64,000 bases of DNA from the NCBI GenBank assembly GCA_002104985.1, contig MCGO01000062.1, positions 1-64,000 of the forward strand, written 5' to 3'. Within the stretch, counting starts at the first letter, position 1, and the number at the start of each line of letters is the position of its first letter. Source of the DNA: Rhizoclosmatium globosum. Lineage: Eukaryota; Chytridiomycota; Chytridiomycetes; Chytridiales; Chytriomycetaceae. The translations under genes were made by a program, and so were the position numbers. Of this stretch, positions 31,420 through 43,234 are shown one piece after another. Under the pieces are notes generated by a model that saw only the letters and a list, made by a program, of their open reading frames with translations, ran no database searches and was not told the origin of the DNA.

Positions 31420-32775
31420 ATGCGTCTTTCAACACCAGTTGTATTGGCAGTTCTCTCCGCCACTGCTGCCACGGTTCAAGCCAGTTTCCTCGATGACATT
31501 AGCAACACAATCAGTTCCTGGTTCTCTTCGTCCTCCACCACTTCCACACCTGTGAATGCCCCCATCTTTGTCTCCAACAACAACAATGCCAACTTTATGC
31601 CTGCGTTCGTCAATGATCAGAAACCGATTTCAGCTGTAACAAGTGCACCAGTCAAGGTTGATCAAGCACAGTTGCCACAGTTTGTTGCGTTGAAGAGTAA
31701 CGATGTTCCAGTATTTGTACCTGTGAGCTCAAGTGTTCAAGCCGTGAAAGCCAGTGCTGTGACTACTACCACTGCCACTGAGGCAATTGCGATCGTAGCT
31801 GCTACCACTACTGCCGCTGCTGCTGTAGCTCCAGTTCCAGTTGCTCCAACAACTGCTCCTGCTCAGAACACGTCAGCCAACCAAAACCCAATTCCAGCAC
31901 CAGCACCAACCACCACTTCCTCTGTTGCCCCTCCACCACCACCACCAGCCCCAACAACCACACCAGCAGCACCAGTAACCCCACCCTCAAACCTTTTCAT
32001 CTACACAAACGAAAACGATCCACGAATCCAATCAACAGCCTACACAGTTGTACTCATCAACTTCTGGACCCCAACCTACCAACCCTCCTTCGACCCCTCC
32101 ACCCTCCAATCCCTCGGCAAGAAAGTCCTCATCTCCGCATACGGCGGCAACGAAGCCCCAACAACCGCCGGCAGAGACGCAACCACCGATGCAAACCTCC
32201 TCGCCGATTACGTAATCGCAAACAACCTCGACGGCGTGGATGTCGACTGGGAAGACGGCGAGGCGTTGAAAGCGGGTGGTGGCGGAGAAGCCTGGTTGAT
32301 TACGCTTACGACGCAGTTACGTGCGCGTCTGCCTTCTCCGCGGTACATCATCACCCACGCGCCACAGGCTCCGCACTTCTCGCCGGGGATGTATACGAAT
32401 GGGGCGTATTTGACGGTGGATCGGGAAGTTGGGTGGGCGATTGATTACTATTTGGTTCAGTTTTATAACCAAGGTGGTTCGAGCTACGATTCGTGTGAGT
32501 CGCTGTTTTATAAGGCGAATGGGTGGGCGGGGCAGAGTTCTGTGTTTGAGATTGCGGCTCAGGGTGTTCCTTTGAATAAGATTGTTGTTGGGAAGCCAGT
32601 CACACAGGCCGGTGTCGAGGGTGCTAGTACTGGGTACATCGATCCGTGGGTGCTTGAGGGTTGTGTGAGTGGAGCTAGGGCAAATGGGTGGAATGCTGGT
32701 GTGATGGGCTGGAGATTTGGGCTGGATACAGATGGCAGCTGGGCTGCTACTCTTGCGCCGGCGCTTGGGTTGTAA
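31420..32775 (+). CDS. secreted GH18 family protein (chitinase-like)
   Basis: Single exon of 451 codons. Residues 1-21 form a signal peptide (VVLAVLSATAATVQA). A long Ala/Thr/Pro/Ser-rich linker reaches about residue 190. A compact barrel-like domain follows, with LDGVDVDWED at about 268-277. This is the DxxDxDxE signature of glycoside hydrolase 18, with the proton-donor glutamate present. Further barrel strands can be seen (KVLISAYGG, YYLVQFYNQGG, GVMGWRFGLD). GH18 enzymes cut chitin or related beta-1,4-GlcNAc chains. The linker suggests export to the wall or medium. The catalytic domain is shorter than classical chitinases, like the fungal class III or ENGase-like types. Confidence 0.88.
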   Translation: MRLSTPVVLAVLSATAATVQASFLDDISNTISSWFSSSSTTSTPVNAPIFVSNNNNANFMPAFVNDQKPISAVTSAPVKVDQAQLPQFVALKSNDVPVFVPVSSSVQAVKASAVTTTTATEAIAIVAATTTAAAAVAPVPVAPTTAPAQNTSANQNPIPAPAPTTTSSVAPPPPPPAPTTTPAAPVTPPSNLFIYTNENDPRIQSTAYTVVLINFWTPTYQPSFDPSTLQSLGKKVLISAYGGNEAPTTAGRDATTDANLLADYVIANNLDGVDVDWEDGEALKAGGGGEAWLITLTTQLRARLPSPRYIITHAPQAPHFSPGMYTNGAYLTVDREVGWAIDYYLVQFYNQGGSSYDSCESLFYKANGWAGQSSVFEIAAQGVPLNKIVVGKPVTQAGVEGASTGYIDPWVLEGCVSGARANGWNAGVMGWRFGLDTDGSWAATLAPALGL

Positions 32776-32994
32776 AAAGTATCCCTTTTTTGGATAAGAG
32801 GTAGATGGGTGCATGTGTAGTTATTATGTAGATTCTAAATCGGTTGGGTACCATATACCGTAGAATAAATAGTCATCAGTAAGAACTAAGTGGAATGGAA
32901 TTATAATTGAATAACTGTATTTAGTGTATGAACAGAAGGAGAAAAGATAGCATATCAATAATGATGGATATCCGACAAGCGACATGGTAGTATT

Positions 32995-34093
32995 TTAACG
33001 ACCGCCACGAGATGATGGAGGAGGCGCTCCTCTATAAGCTTGCTGCTGTGGTGGAGGTTGAGCGAAAGGAGCGGCAGGAGGAGGTTGAGCATAGTATGCT
33101 TGCGCTGGAGGTGGGGCTGGTTGTCCATACACAGGCTGCTGTCCATACACAGGTTGAGCTCCATACGTTCCATACGATTGACCAGGAACAGGAGCAGCAC
33201 CGGCAGGTCTGTACGATTGTTGTTGAGTTGGTGGTGGAGGGGGATATTGACCAGGATACGCTGCTACTGGAGCACTGTACTGAGCACCGTACTGAGCTGG
33301 AGGTGGAGCAGGTTGGTATACAGCCTGTCCAGGTGGTCCATAAGCAGAAATAGTATACAACGAAGGCTGAGGTTGGCTCGAACTAGTGTGAGAGTAAATT
33401 GAGGGTTCTTGCTGCTTAATTGGAGCCTGCTCCGTAGTTCGTCGGCCCACCAAATCCGCATATTCAACAACAGGTTCCGGTTGTTCGTGAGCCTTCAACG
33501 CCATTCCTGAAGCCGATGAAGGAACGATTCTCGCACTGTATTCTTTAAGTTCTTCAGCTTCTTCTCTTGCACGGGTTCGTTTCGACTGTTTACAGAAGTA
33601 ATGTTGATGTTAGCATTTGATCAATCAAAGTTGGAGAAAGGAGACACCCACATAGATGAATGATCCAATGGCCAACAACACAATTGCTCCAACGATTCCA
33701 CCACCAATCTGCACCGGCTTCAACCAAGACGGATCTAGTTAAGTAGTCAGCTAACTACTACTTCCAACCAACACTTAAACAAACAAACAAGGTACCTGAA
33801 CTGCCCGAAGGAGTAACACCACCACCACCACCCGAGTTAGTACCATTGCCACTAGGAGTCGCTCCGCCATTTTGCGGATTTGTCTGACCCGTCCACTGTC
33901 CAACTGTGTTTGGGTTTCCGCTGATTGCCCCTGGGTTGTTTGTTGCAATCAAGTTGGCATCAGGAACGTTGTTTGCAACGCCGTTGATTGAATTGGCGGA
34001 GCGGAGGTACCATTGGCCACCGGCTCCGACTTTGCCTTGTGGGCCGAGGAGGGTCAACTGCCAGGCTCCATCGGTGGGTGGTTGCCAGGTCAT
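32995..34093 (-). CDS. single-pass membrane protein with LLGPQ ectodomain and Pro/Tyr-rich tail (323 aa)
   Basis: Three exons: 34093-33796, 33734-33652 and 33585-32995. The N-terminus MTWQPPTDGAW...TLLGPQGKVGAGGQWYLRS is shared with the gene at 35771. A Gly/Asn/Ser-rich spacer follows, then one membrane helix (IGGGIVGAIVLLAIGSFIY, encoded by the short middle exon), a basic stop-transfer segment (KRTRAREEAEELKEY) and a tail of repeated Pro/Gln/Tyr (QPVYGQQPVYGQP). No signal peptide is seen, so the helix itself probably acts as the anchor. The tail has the composition of SH3 or WW ligands. Function unknown; the shared head and topology indicate a small local family. Confidence 0.72.
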
Positions 34094-34272
34094 TGTGTGT
34101 TGGTGTGTGTTTTTGGGTGAGTGAAATTGGAGGGGTTTGGAACTCTGTTTGACTCCCTTTCGTTTCATCCTTACATTTGTTATTCTATACAGTTGTGAGA
34201 ATGGATTCGTATAACGTTTACTCTATATATTCCCTCTCATCTAATTTCAAAACGCAATAAACTCTATTTTCG

Positions 34273-34666
34273 CTATTCACGTCTATTATACACCTGTCCA
34301 AATGCCAAATACTTAGAGAGAGATAATGAGCAGTGTAAGTCATTAGGATCATGGGAAAGCGTTAGATGCAACTTACAAAGATCACCCCAAGTACCACCAA
34401 AGCCAACAACCCACAGATTGCATATCCAACCTTTGCCGGCCTTGATTTCCACCAAATAGGTTCTTTGAGTTTCGATCAACGTTGGTAAACCTTCAGAGAG
34501 CCACAATATCCACCCAATCAAAACATCGACACACACCTGCACTTGTTGTCCCTTTAGTGACAGTCACCCCTGCTTCGACACCATTGGTAACTTGCGCCTT
34601 GGCATCAATACCTTCTTCGCGAATGGCATTCTGTAGAGTTCCCTGTCCTTGTTCTTGAAACGTCAT
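34273..34666 (-). CDS. 78-residue single-pass membrane protein, three exons
   Basis: Exons 34666-34537, 34462-34377 and 34293-34273 splice in matching phases (GTGTGT...AAAG and GTAAGT...ACAG). The product is MTFQEQGQGTLQNAIREEG..., then a soluble part of about 45 residues, then PIWWKSRPAKVGYAICG leading into a hydrophobic helix (LLALVVLGVIF), and ends VYNRRE. The last exon codes for only six residues. It sits between two related membrane-protein genes on the same strand and is much smaller than either. The model rests on splice fit and the sensible membrane helix; no homologue is recognised. Confidence 0.5.
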
Positions 34667-34896
34667 CTAAATTTTGGTCAAGTCGGAAAGCCCGACAAGG
34701 TTTGGAGATTCTTTAATTTCCCTCCTTCATTAATATAATAGCTTGGCGATACTTAATACCTCTCCTCTTTCTCTTCTTTCATAACGATTGAAACGAGACC
34801 AATTAGGTGGGGGAATGCAATTTAAACACTCCTGAAACGCAATATCAAGGGAAAATACGGATTTTCAATCTGGTTTACTGCTTCCCAAATAAATAA

Positions 34897-35771
34897 TCAA
34901 TCCTGCTTCTCCTTCACTCGTCCATCTGCATTCACTTTCTTACCCGACACAGCAACCTTCTGTCGAGGTGATTGTGGTGCGACAGGCGGTACAGCGTAAT
35001 ACTGCTGCAACTGCTGTTCTTGGTAATAATATTGTTGATTAAATTGGGGTTCTGGGGATGGGTAATACATCTGTGGTCTTGGAAGGGGCCGGTTCGCAGA
35101 TAACAAGGACGGATGCAATGGCGGTTTACTGAAGTGCTTGTGATCAGGCGACATTATTGATGCCGATGATTGTTTGCGTATTGGGGGTGGTGGGGCCTGG
35201 AATGGTGATGGTGGGAGGGTTCCGAAACTGTCAACGGAAGTCATGGGTGCTGTTTTTAGCAACGGCGCGACTTTGTTGAATTGAATGGCTGCCAGGCGCG
35301 GTAGTTTTGGGGAATCTTCTTGCTTTTCTTGTTTCTTATTTACCTTTTCATTGTTTGAGTGTGAAATTTGAATTACAATCATACTCACAAAGAAGAGGAG
35401 AACTAGAGCTGCCAACACAACATTCGTTAGAATTATTCCAATAACTATTGAAGTGCTACTCGAAAGAGTTCTTGTTTGCACCAGCCCTTTGACAGAATTT
35501 AGCAAACACAAACACAACTACAACACATACCCAATTGGGCACGATAACCCACTGCTCCCAAACCGCCCAACTCAACTTTGACTGGTTTTCCATTAATCGC
35601 CGCCTCATTAACTGACTGAACAGTTGCAAAATCTGGATCCAAGCCTTCCTCCCCATTAATGGAATCATGTGAACGTAGATACCACTTCTCTCCTGCACCC
35701 ACTTTTTCTTGTGGACCTAGAAGTGTGAAGACCCATGGACCTTCGTCAGAAGGTGGATTCCATGAAGACAT
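34897..35771 (-). CDS. single-pass membrane protein, paralogue of the 34093 gene (276 aa)
   Basis: Two exons, 35771-35531 and 35486-34897, joined by a 44 bp intron (GTATGT...AAAG). The head MSSWNPPSDEGPW...TLLGPQEKVGAGEKWYLRSHDSING closely follows that of the 34093 gene. One long hydrophobic helix (SIVIGIILTNVVLAALVLLFFVSMIVI by segments, about residues 92-120) is followed by a basic, Pro/Ser/Gln-rich tail with tyrosine clusters. It starts head to head with the receptor gene at 35973, about 200 bases away, so the two may share a promoter region. Function unknown. Confidence 0.72.
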
Positions 35772-35972
35772 GGTTTATGAAGGAAAAACTTTGTTTAGAA
35801 ACACAATCGAAGGAAATCAAAAAACAGTTGTGACAGACGGAAAAAAGAAGTCATGTAACGAAAAATGCTTCCTGTTTGCTTTTTCTTCCGGATGAAGAGG
35901 ATTTCCGAACGGGTGGGACAGGATGAGATTTGCGATGCTCAAGATTTTCCGAACGAGTGATTCCACTTACAG

Positions 35973-38900
35973 ATGTCAACCACTCGCCTCAATGCAACGC
36001 TAGACCAGCACCTTTCTTCAGAACCACATAAACCTGCTGGAATCGAGAAACAAAAGACAGTGGAAGAAATCGATGAAGCTCCAGAACCTATGCAATGGCT
36101 TGAAATCATTGAGATTGCCGCATCTACCATCACTCCCATTCTCCTAATATGTATCGCAGCAGCGCTTTTATACAAAAAAGTAGATGAATCACGGCAATCG
36201 TATTTTGCAAATATCACAGTTATCCCACATCTGGCAATCAACGGCTCTGGATCCGCGATAGTCTCGTCAGTGATATGGGGATGGATGTACCTATTCAAAG
36301 AGTCTTTCACGATTGAAGACCACATAATCGATTTTTCTTATGCGCCAAGCACAAGCACGAAAGGTGCTGAGGAACTGTTTTCGGGGTTAAGTCTGTTTGC
36401 GGGGACGGAAGCGAATATTTCGGAATCAGAATTTATTAACGCGCGAAATGCTTCTGATGGAATAGATGCGGGGTCTCCGCAGCATTATGGAGCTTTGACG
36501 CTTCCTATTGTTGCGGGTGCCCTCGCGGTGGTTTACAATATCCCAGGCTTCACTGTGAACTCACCCGCCCTAATATTTGACGCGAAGCTGTTGTCAGATA
36601 TATTCAGTGGTCAAATCACATACTGGAACGACACGCGAATCCAATCGCTAAACCCAACCGTCCAACTCCCATACCACCAAATCACACCCATAGTCCTAAA
36701 CGACCCCTCCGACATCCTCCCAAAATACCTCAGCAAATACAACCCCTTCTTTTCATCCACAGGCCCGCAATCCTGGCCCCAAAACTTCATAAAAGGCACA
36801 ACAACATTCGACATCCTCTTCATGTCCGGCGTATCATTCTACTCAATAACATACACGCCTCTCCAAGGAATAGCCGAATCAACACAAAACGGACGAAACC
36901 CAACCGTCGCGAGAATCATAAACTCACATGGAGATGTAACAACCCCAACAACATCCACAATCCAAAACGCACTTGCCGCTTTAAACACAAGCTCAACCAC
37001 TTCATTCATCGCAAACGATTTCACCTCAATCACGGACTTATCCGCGCCAGACGCGTACCCACTCTCGTTCATATCCCACATCCTCCTCAGACAACACTAT
37101 TTCTACTTCACACCGGGAAGCACGGAAGACTGTCTCAGTGTGAAATGGATGGTTCATTTATGGTACTTTTTCATGACGGACGAATTCGCGAGGCAATCAC
37201 TGGATCCAAACGGCTGGGTGTTCGTCACGCCTGACCTTGTCGCGAGGAATATGGCAGCTATGAAGGAGATTACGTGTAATAGATTGAATGTGATGGATCA
37301 GTTGATTTCTGATTTTTCTGAGGATGAGTTTTTGAAGAATGGTATGTTTTGTTCTTTGTCAAATGTTTGGTTGTTGATGGCTTCCTTATTTAGTTGATCA
37401 TGAATGGGACATTTCGATTTCTTTTTGGTATAATCTCAGCTCGTTTACGACGGGGACGAAAGTTGGGATGTCGTTGTATGCCTCGTTTTACATTCTGCTC
37501 ATCCTCTCAAACGCGATTCCATTCACGATAAATATGTACAGCCTCGACCCTGAAGCCGAGAGAAAACACAGTCGAAAGAGTACCACGGCTGACGTGAAAG
37601 TAAAATGGACGTTGCAGAACTGGCTTGGAATCGTGACACAACTCTTTACATGTTTCCAAATCATGTACCTGTGTTTACATCGATCCAAAGTCATTCTTGA
37701 CAACATCTACGTCGATATTGTTTCCTATATTGGACTCATTTTCGATTGGTTTGGATACTATATCATCATCAATGTGATGGTCGCAGTATGGCTTGTGTGC
37801 ATGGTCTACACCACGTACTTTTACGGTATCCTCGAGTTTTACTATCCAGAACGATTACAACGTCTCACAAAGTTTCACATGTTCCTCGCAAACTTCATGC
37901 CCAACTTCTCCCTCATATTTTACAACCCAAGTGTCGAGCTCCTCGCGAAAGTGTTTGACTGCCGCCTCTCCCCGACAACATTCAAATACTCCAACAGTTA
38001 CCACGTCACATGTTGGCAAGGGTACCATTGGGTCATGGTCATCCTAAGCATCTCATTTGGCTGCGCGTTCTGCAACTGCGTTGTGCGATACTGCAAAATT
38101 CTTAAACTCCTTCGAAAAGATTTCAACTTCAAAGACCGTGACTGGAACATATACCTCGAATCCATATCGAAAACTGTTGTCATCATCCTCTTTTTCAATA
38201 CTCCCAACATTTACTTCCTCCCGTGCGCCGCGATTATAACGCTCTGTTTATCAAGTTGCTCTCTGTTTGGGAAACCAAACCACGTTGAATGGTTTGACAG
38301 AATTCGAGGGTGTCTGTACGCATATTGTACTATCATTTGTGTCGTTTTATTCATTTTCGAAGTGATGATTTCGGAGACTTCTTACACTGCGCGACTTCAT
38401 ATTAGCGCAGTATTGAGTCCAACGATATTGGGGTCAACCATACTCGTTTGTTTTGTGGCGCACAGTTATGCTATGAAGAAATTCAAGACTGCAATTACTG
38501 AATCGGATAGAAAGAAGCAAGATGAGGAACTCAAAAAGTTTTTCGCGGCGTTTGGGTAACTACACCTTCTATTCATTTCTAAAAACAGAAATATTAAATA
38601 TTTTGTCACTATAGGGAGGAAATCGTCAGTGCTTCAAACCTAAACTTATCAGCCATTGTGGAGGAATCTGATGGACCTCAAGATCAAATGAGAAGCCATC
38701 TGCAGAAAGTCTCTTCCATTAAGATATCTTCCGCTCAAAGAATACCTCTCCTGGGACTCCCCTCGCAAGAAACTAGTCGGATTGTAACAACTGACAGTCT
38801 TTTACCTCCTACTGGTTCTCACATACTTGGTCGGAATGACTCAAAGCGGCGATTGTCACATTTGCTCCCGGAACCATATATTCCGCAAATATTTGAATCA

Positions 38901-40973
38901 AACAGCGGGAGCGCAGAAATGATCCACTTAAATGATGCCGGACACATTAACAATGGCAATGAAATCATCACGCCTGGCTTCACAACGGTAAATTTAGATA
39001 GTCTCGTGAGATCATTGACTTTGTTCCTTTAGGCCCAATGGCAAAAGATGGAAGAGTTCCTTACAAAGGCAAATGAAATCGGACTGCTAGAAGAAAACGA
39101 GTTTGAAGCGGTGAAACAAGCAATACAATGCGAAGGTGGGTAAATCAACGCAATACGTGGTTTTTCTGACTGTATTGGAATAGATGCAATTATTCCAGCC
39201 TTGTTCAACCGTTCCAACAAGAATCTGCGAACGTTTACAAATCTACTAAAAAAGAAAGTATGGGAACTATTGAACGATGAAACACCAAGACGCATCAAAA
39301 GTGTGAAGACAACTACGACTCGATCAAGCGAAACAGACCCACTTTACCAAGCCCGAGAATCACAAGGATCTCGACGCTCCTCCGCATTTAACCAGCGCCG
39401 AAGAACATCAAAGCTGTCAATACGAACACGACCAGCCACAGGAACAGACTTCCACGGCTTCAACATTGCCGATGAAGCCCAAAAAGTCGCTACCGAAACC
39501 GAAAATGCCTCAGCAGCGCCCAACCCACGATCCCGCACAAACTCTTCCCGCCCCGTATCCACAATGGCTGGCTCTCGAATCGAAATCCACGATCCATCAT
39601 CCAACCAACCCCCCGACCCAAAACCCCGCCTCGGATCACGCCCCACATCACTCTTCCTTGGCTCAAAACAAGATATACACGGCTCACAAGCTCACATGGA
39701 CCCGAAATCTAAACCCACATCTCGCCCTGCATCTCTCTTCATATCCTCTCGACCAACATCGTTATTCCTCGACAAGCGAAGCGTAAAGGGAAGCGTGGAC
39801 CAAGTAAGCAGTAGCGTGAACCACTCACAACGACTTGCACCCTCTCCACAAGGCAGCGCCATGAACTCCATGCGACCGTCGATTGTCACATCGCGGAGCA
39901 TGGAGTACCCACAACACTGTCCTGAACTTGACGCCGCCATCGCCGCCATTTCCGAAAGCGCAGAAAACAGTCGCGCGGGAAGTAGAGCGAGCACACGTCC
40001 ATCAAGCGCGATATTCCCAAGCCATATGATTCGTATTGAACCACCAACTCCACGTGAGAGTACATTCGGGGAACGAAAGCCGGAAGAAAGTGGGACTGTG
40101 AAAGCTGCACTTGTGTTATCTTCCGTCGCTGAATCGAGCGCAATGCCTTCGGAGGATAACTTGCCGTTATCTCAACTCCAGTCACAAACGCCTTCACAAA
40201 TGACTGAGAAATCTGTCGGTGTAGAATTGAAGCCGTTGGAATTGAAGCCTGCATCAACGCTTTCGATGCCAAATGTATTGTCGATTGTTGAACCTTCCAC
40301 ACTTTCCAGCGCAAGCGTGACATCACTCAAAAAGGCATCATCAGTTCAAGACAACACAACCACCGTTCAAATAGTTGTGCCGGTAGGAGTAAGAAAGTCG
40401 TCGTCTTTCTCAGGCAGCCAGAAATTGACAGCTCTCGACATAATCGCCGAAGATTCTGAGGGTACACCACAAATACCTCAAACACGTTCCTTTGAAGCTC
40501 CCCCGTCACAAAAGCAGCCGAAAAAAGATATCACAAAGTCTGAAGGATCGCTCTCAGTAACTGCATCCGCCCCGCCTCCAAAGTTGAGGGGAAAGCCTGT
40601 CGTGCCAGCTGTTGTAGTACCACCACCAAAAGAAGAACCTGCTAAAGCAATTGAGCCGGCTGTAAATTCTTATGAAGTAACGAATGCTGCAGTACCTATT
40701 CCTATGATTGTGATGGTCCACCCATCAGAGACGGAAATAGTTGTCGACCTGTCAGCAAACGCAACAAATACAGTCCCACAACAACAAAGCCAACAAATAA
40801 CCGAAGAATCCAGTGGAAACCTGGTACCAAAACCTCCATCAAGTCTCAGTCCAATATCACCAGTATCACCCAAACCACGATTCAGGCGTGCATCCAATAT
40901 ATCAGAAAAGTCCAGTCCCACAAGTCCCAATCCCGTTCACCCGGACATTCCACGTCCAGCGAATAAAGAATAA
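35973..40973 (+). CDS. receptor-like protein: PstS-type binding domain + seven-helix region + long tail (1598 aa)
   Basis: Five exons (35973-37341, 37394-38555, 38615-38987, 39033-39135, 39184-40973) splice in phase throughout. Residues 46-67 form a first membrane helix. Residues about 80-450 match bacterial phosphate-binding PstS proteins: NGSGSAIV, then TLPIVAGALAVVYNIPG, LLSDIFSGQITYWND and PYHQITPIVLND in order. Residues about 480-844 hold about seven hydrophobic helices (for example FYILLILSNAIPF, TVVIILFFNTPNIYF). A Ser/Thr/Pro-rich tail of some 750 residues follows, with basic patches. An outside binding domain of periplasmic type in front of seven helices is the plan of class C GPCRs, though there the domain is of another PBP type. 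Ligand unknown; phosphate or another anion is a guess. Divergent from the 35771 gene. Confidence 0.75.
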
Positions 40974-41046
40974 AATAGTATTGTGGGTTTTTGTTCTCTT
41001 TCTTTTTTTCTTTTGTCCCCAAAAAACCCTTTTTATCAACAAAAAC

Positions 41047-43129
41047 ATGAGCGAGGAACAGACAGAACAACCGGAAACATTTGAATCGTTTGGACTTGAT
41101 TCGCGGATTGTTCGAGCATTGGCGGTTTCGATGCAAATTGGAAGTCCGACGTTGGTTCAGGCTGCGTGCATTCCAATTGCACTTTTGGGGAAGGATATTA
41201 TGGCTCGGGTGGGTGGTTTTTTAGGGTTAGGGTGATTGTGGTAGGGCTCTTCTAATTGGTGGGTTTGTTTACTTGTGGTGGTAGGCGAGAACTGGTTCGG
41301 GAAAGACGTTGGCTTACTTGCTTCCAGTTGTGCACAAGATACTTCTAGCAAAGGTACAGAAGCTGTCTTCTTTAAAACCAATTACAATCGTATCTCTAAT
41401 TCAATACCAAAACAAGGCTTCTGATCCAACCACAAAAGCAACTCGAGCGCTGATTATTGTTCCCACTCGAGAACTTGCCCACCAAGTCTCCCGCACACTC
41501 AAAGAACTCTGCGTGTACTTAAAAGATGCGATTCGATCGGTGAATATTGCAACAACAGATGGATCAATGGCCCTCCTTCGCCCACTCCTCCAAGAAACCC
41601 CCGATATTCTCATCACAACCCCTCCCGCCTGCTTCCCTTCCTCGATCCCGAACAAGGCTCTTCAAAGCCACTCGTGTCCCTGAAACCTCATTTGGAATCG
41701 CTTGTTATCGATGAAGCAGATTTGCTACTTAGTTACGGTACTTCTGATACAGACCTTCGAGCCATTCTCGCCAAAATGCCAAAACACGTGCAAAGCTATC
41801 TCTTGAGTGCAACATTAAACCAGGACGTAACAACCTTGAAGCAGCTGATTCTCCGAAACCCTGCAATCTTGACTCTCACCGAAGACATGGACGACAAAAC
41901 CAACACATCAGTCTTGACGCAATCCGTTCTCAAAATCCCACATCTCGAAGCCCAGACTACAAAATTCCTGATTCTCTACTTTTTGTTGAAACTCCGAGTA
42001 GCTCCCTTCGGAACTGGAAAGACGATCCTGTTTGTCAACACCGTCGATTCGGCCTACAAAGTAAAACTGTTTTTGGAGCAGTTTGGAATCAAGAGTGTTG
42101 TTGTGAATGAGGAGGTTCCGTTGAGGAGTCGTGTTCATGTCGTGGAGGAGTTTAATCGCGGTGTGTTTGACTTGTTGATTGCTACAGATGCCAGCTGTGG
42201 AAATGGAGATGCTGATGCTGTTAAAGAACATGAGGAGGAGAAGAACGAAGATGCTGAGGATGTCGCACAGGAAGAGGAGGCGGAGGAAGTTGAGGAGGAT
42301 AACGATGCTGAAGATGAGGAAGCTGAAAAGAGCTCAAAGAAGCGAAAGTCAAAGACGGATACATCGAAATCTCAGAAAAAGAAGAAGGGATCGCAAGCTG
42401 ATGGCGAATACGGAATGGCTCGAGGTGTTGATTTCCGCAATGTTGTCGCTGTCATCAACTTTGACTTGCCTGTTACCGCAGCCGCATACGCCCACCGAGT
42501 AGGAAGAACTGCGCGTGGTGTTGGAAAACGTGGATGGGCTTTGAGTTTTGTCGTGGAAGATGATATGGAAGAAGAATTGATTTGGAAGCGTATCGAGAAA
42601 CGCCAGACAGGTAATAATTATATACCACCCCCTTATTCCTTTCCGTACTGACTAACTCAACACCCTCTCAGCTCTCGGAAACGAAATCAACCCCTTCATC
42701 CTCGAAATACCACAAGTCCTTGCCTTCCAATACCGTGTCAAAGACGCCCTGAAAGCCGTAACGAAACCCCTCATCAAAGAAGCCCGTCTCAAAGAGCTCA
42801 AGCAAGAAATCCTGAATTCTGAGAAGCTCAAGGCGCACTTTGAAGATAACCCGAAAGATTTAGCGGCGTTGAAGCATGATAAGGCGATTCATCCTGCTCG
42901 CGTGCAACAGCATTTGAAGCATGTGCCGGACTACTTGATGCCAAAGAAGGCGGGTATGAAAGTCAGAGGACAGGGTCCCGTGGGTGCAAACAAAAAAGTA
43001 CCGTTCCATAACGACAACGCAAGGAAATCTTCACGCGGTGGACGTGGTGGCGGTAGAGGAGGAGGTCGTGGAGGTTCATCGGCGAGTCAGAAACGAAAGT
43101 CGGATCCATTGAAGTCATTCAAAGCATGA
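41047..43129 (+). CDS. DBP9: DEAD-box RNA helicase, Dbp9/DDX56 type
   Basis: Four exons: 41047-41208, 41285-41353, 41418-42610 and 42672-43129. Motifs appear in order: Q-motif region (FESFGLDSRIVRAL), ARTGSGKT, PTRELAHQ, VIDEADLLLS, LLSATL, FVNTVDSAYK and HRVGRTARG. The C-terminal part (ALGNEI...ARLKE...FEDNPKDLAALKHDK...HVPDYL) is characteristic of Dbp9/DDX56, a nucleolar helicase of large-subunit ribosome assembly. It ends in a GGRGGGRGGGRGG tail. An acidic insert lies before the last motifs. The frame breaks near 41625: ITTP is followed by RLLPFLDPEQ only if one base is added. Because the rest is well preserved, a consensus deletion is likelier than loss of an essential gene. Confidence 0.88.
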
Positions 43130-43234
43130 GATCAGTACCAAGTAAGAAAAAAAAAATAAAGCTCGGATATATATGAAGCTACAATTTATAATCTCCCATC
43201 ATCAATACGAAACACAACCCCCCTCATCATAAAT

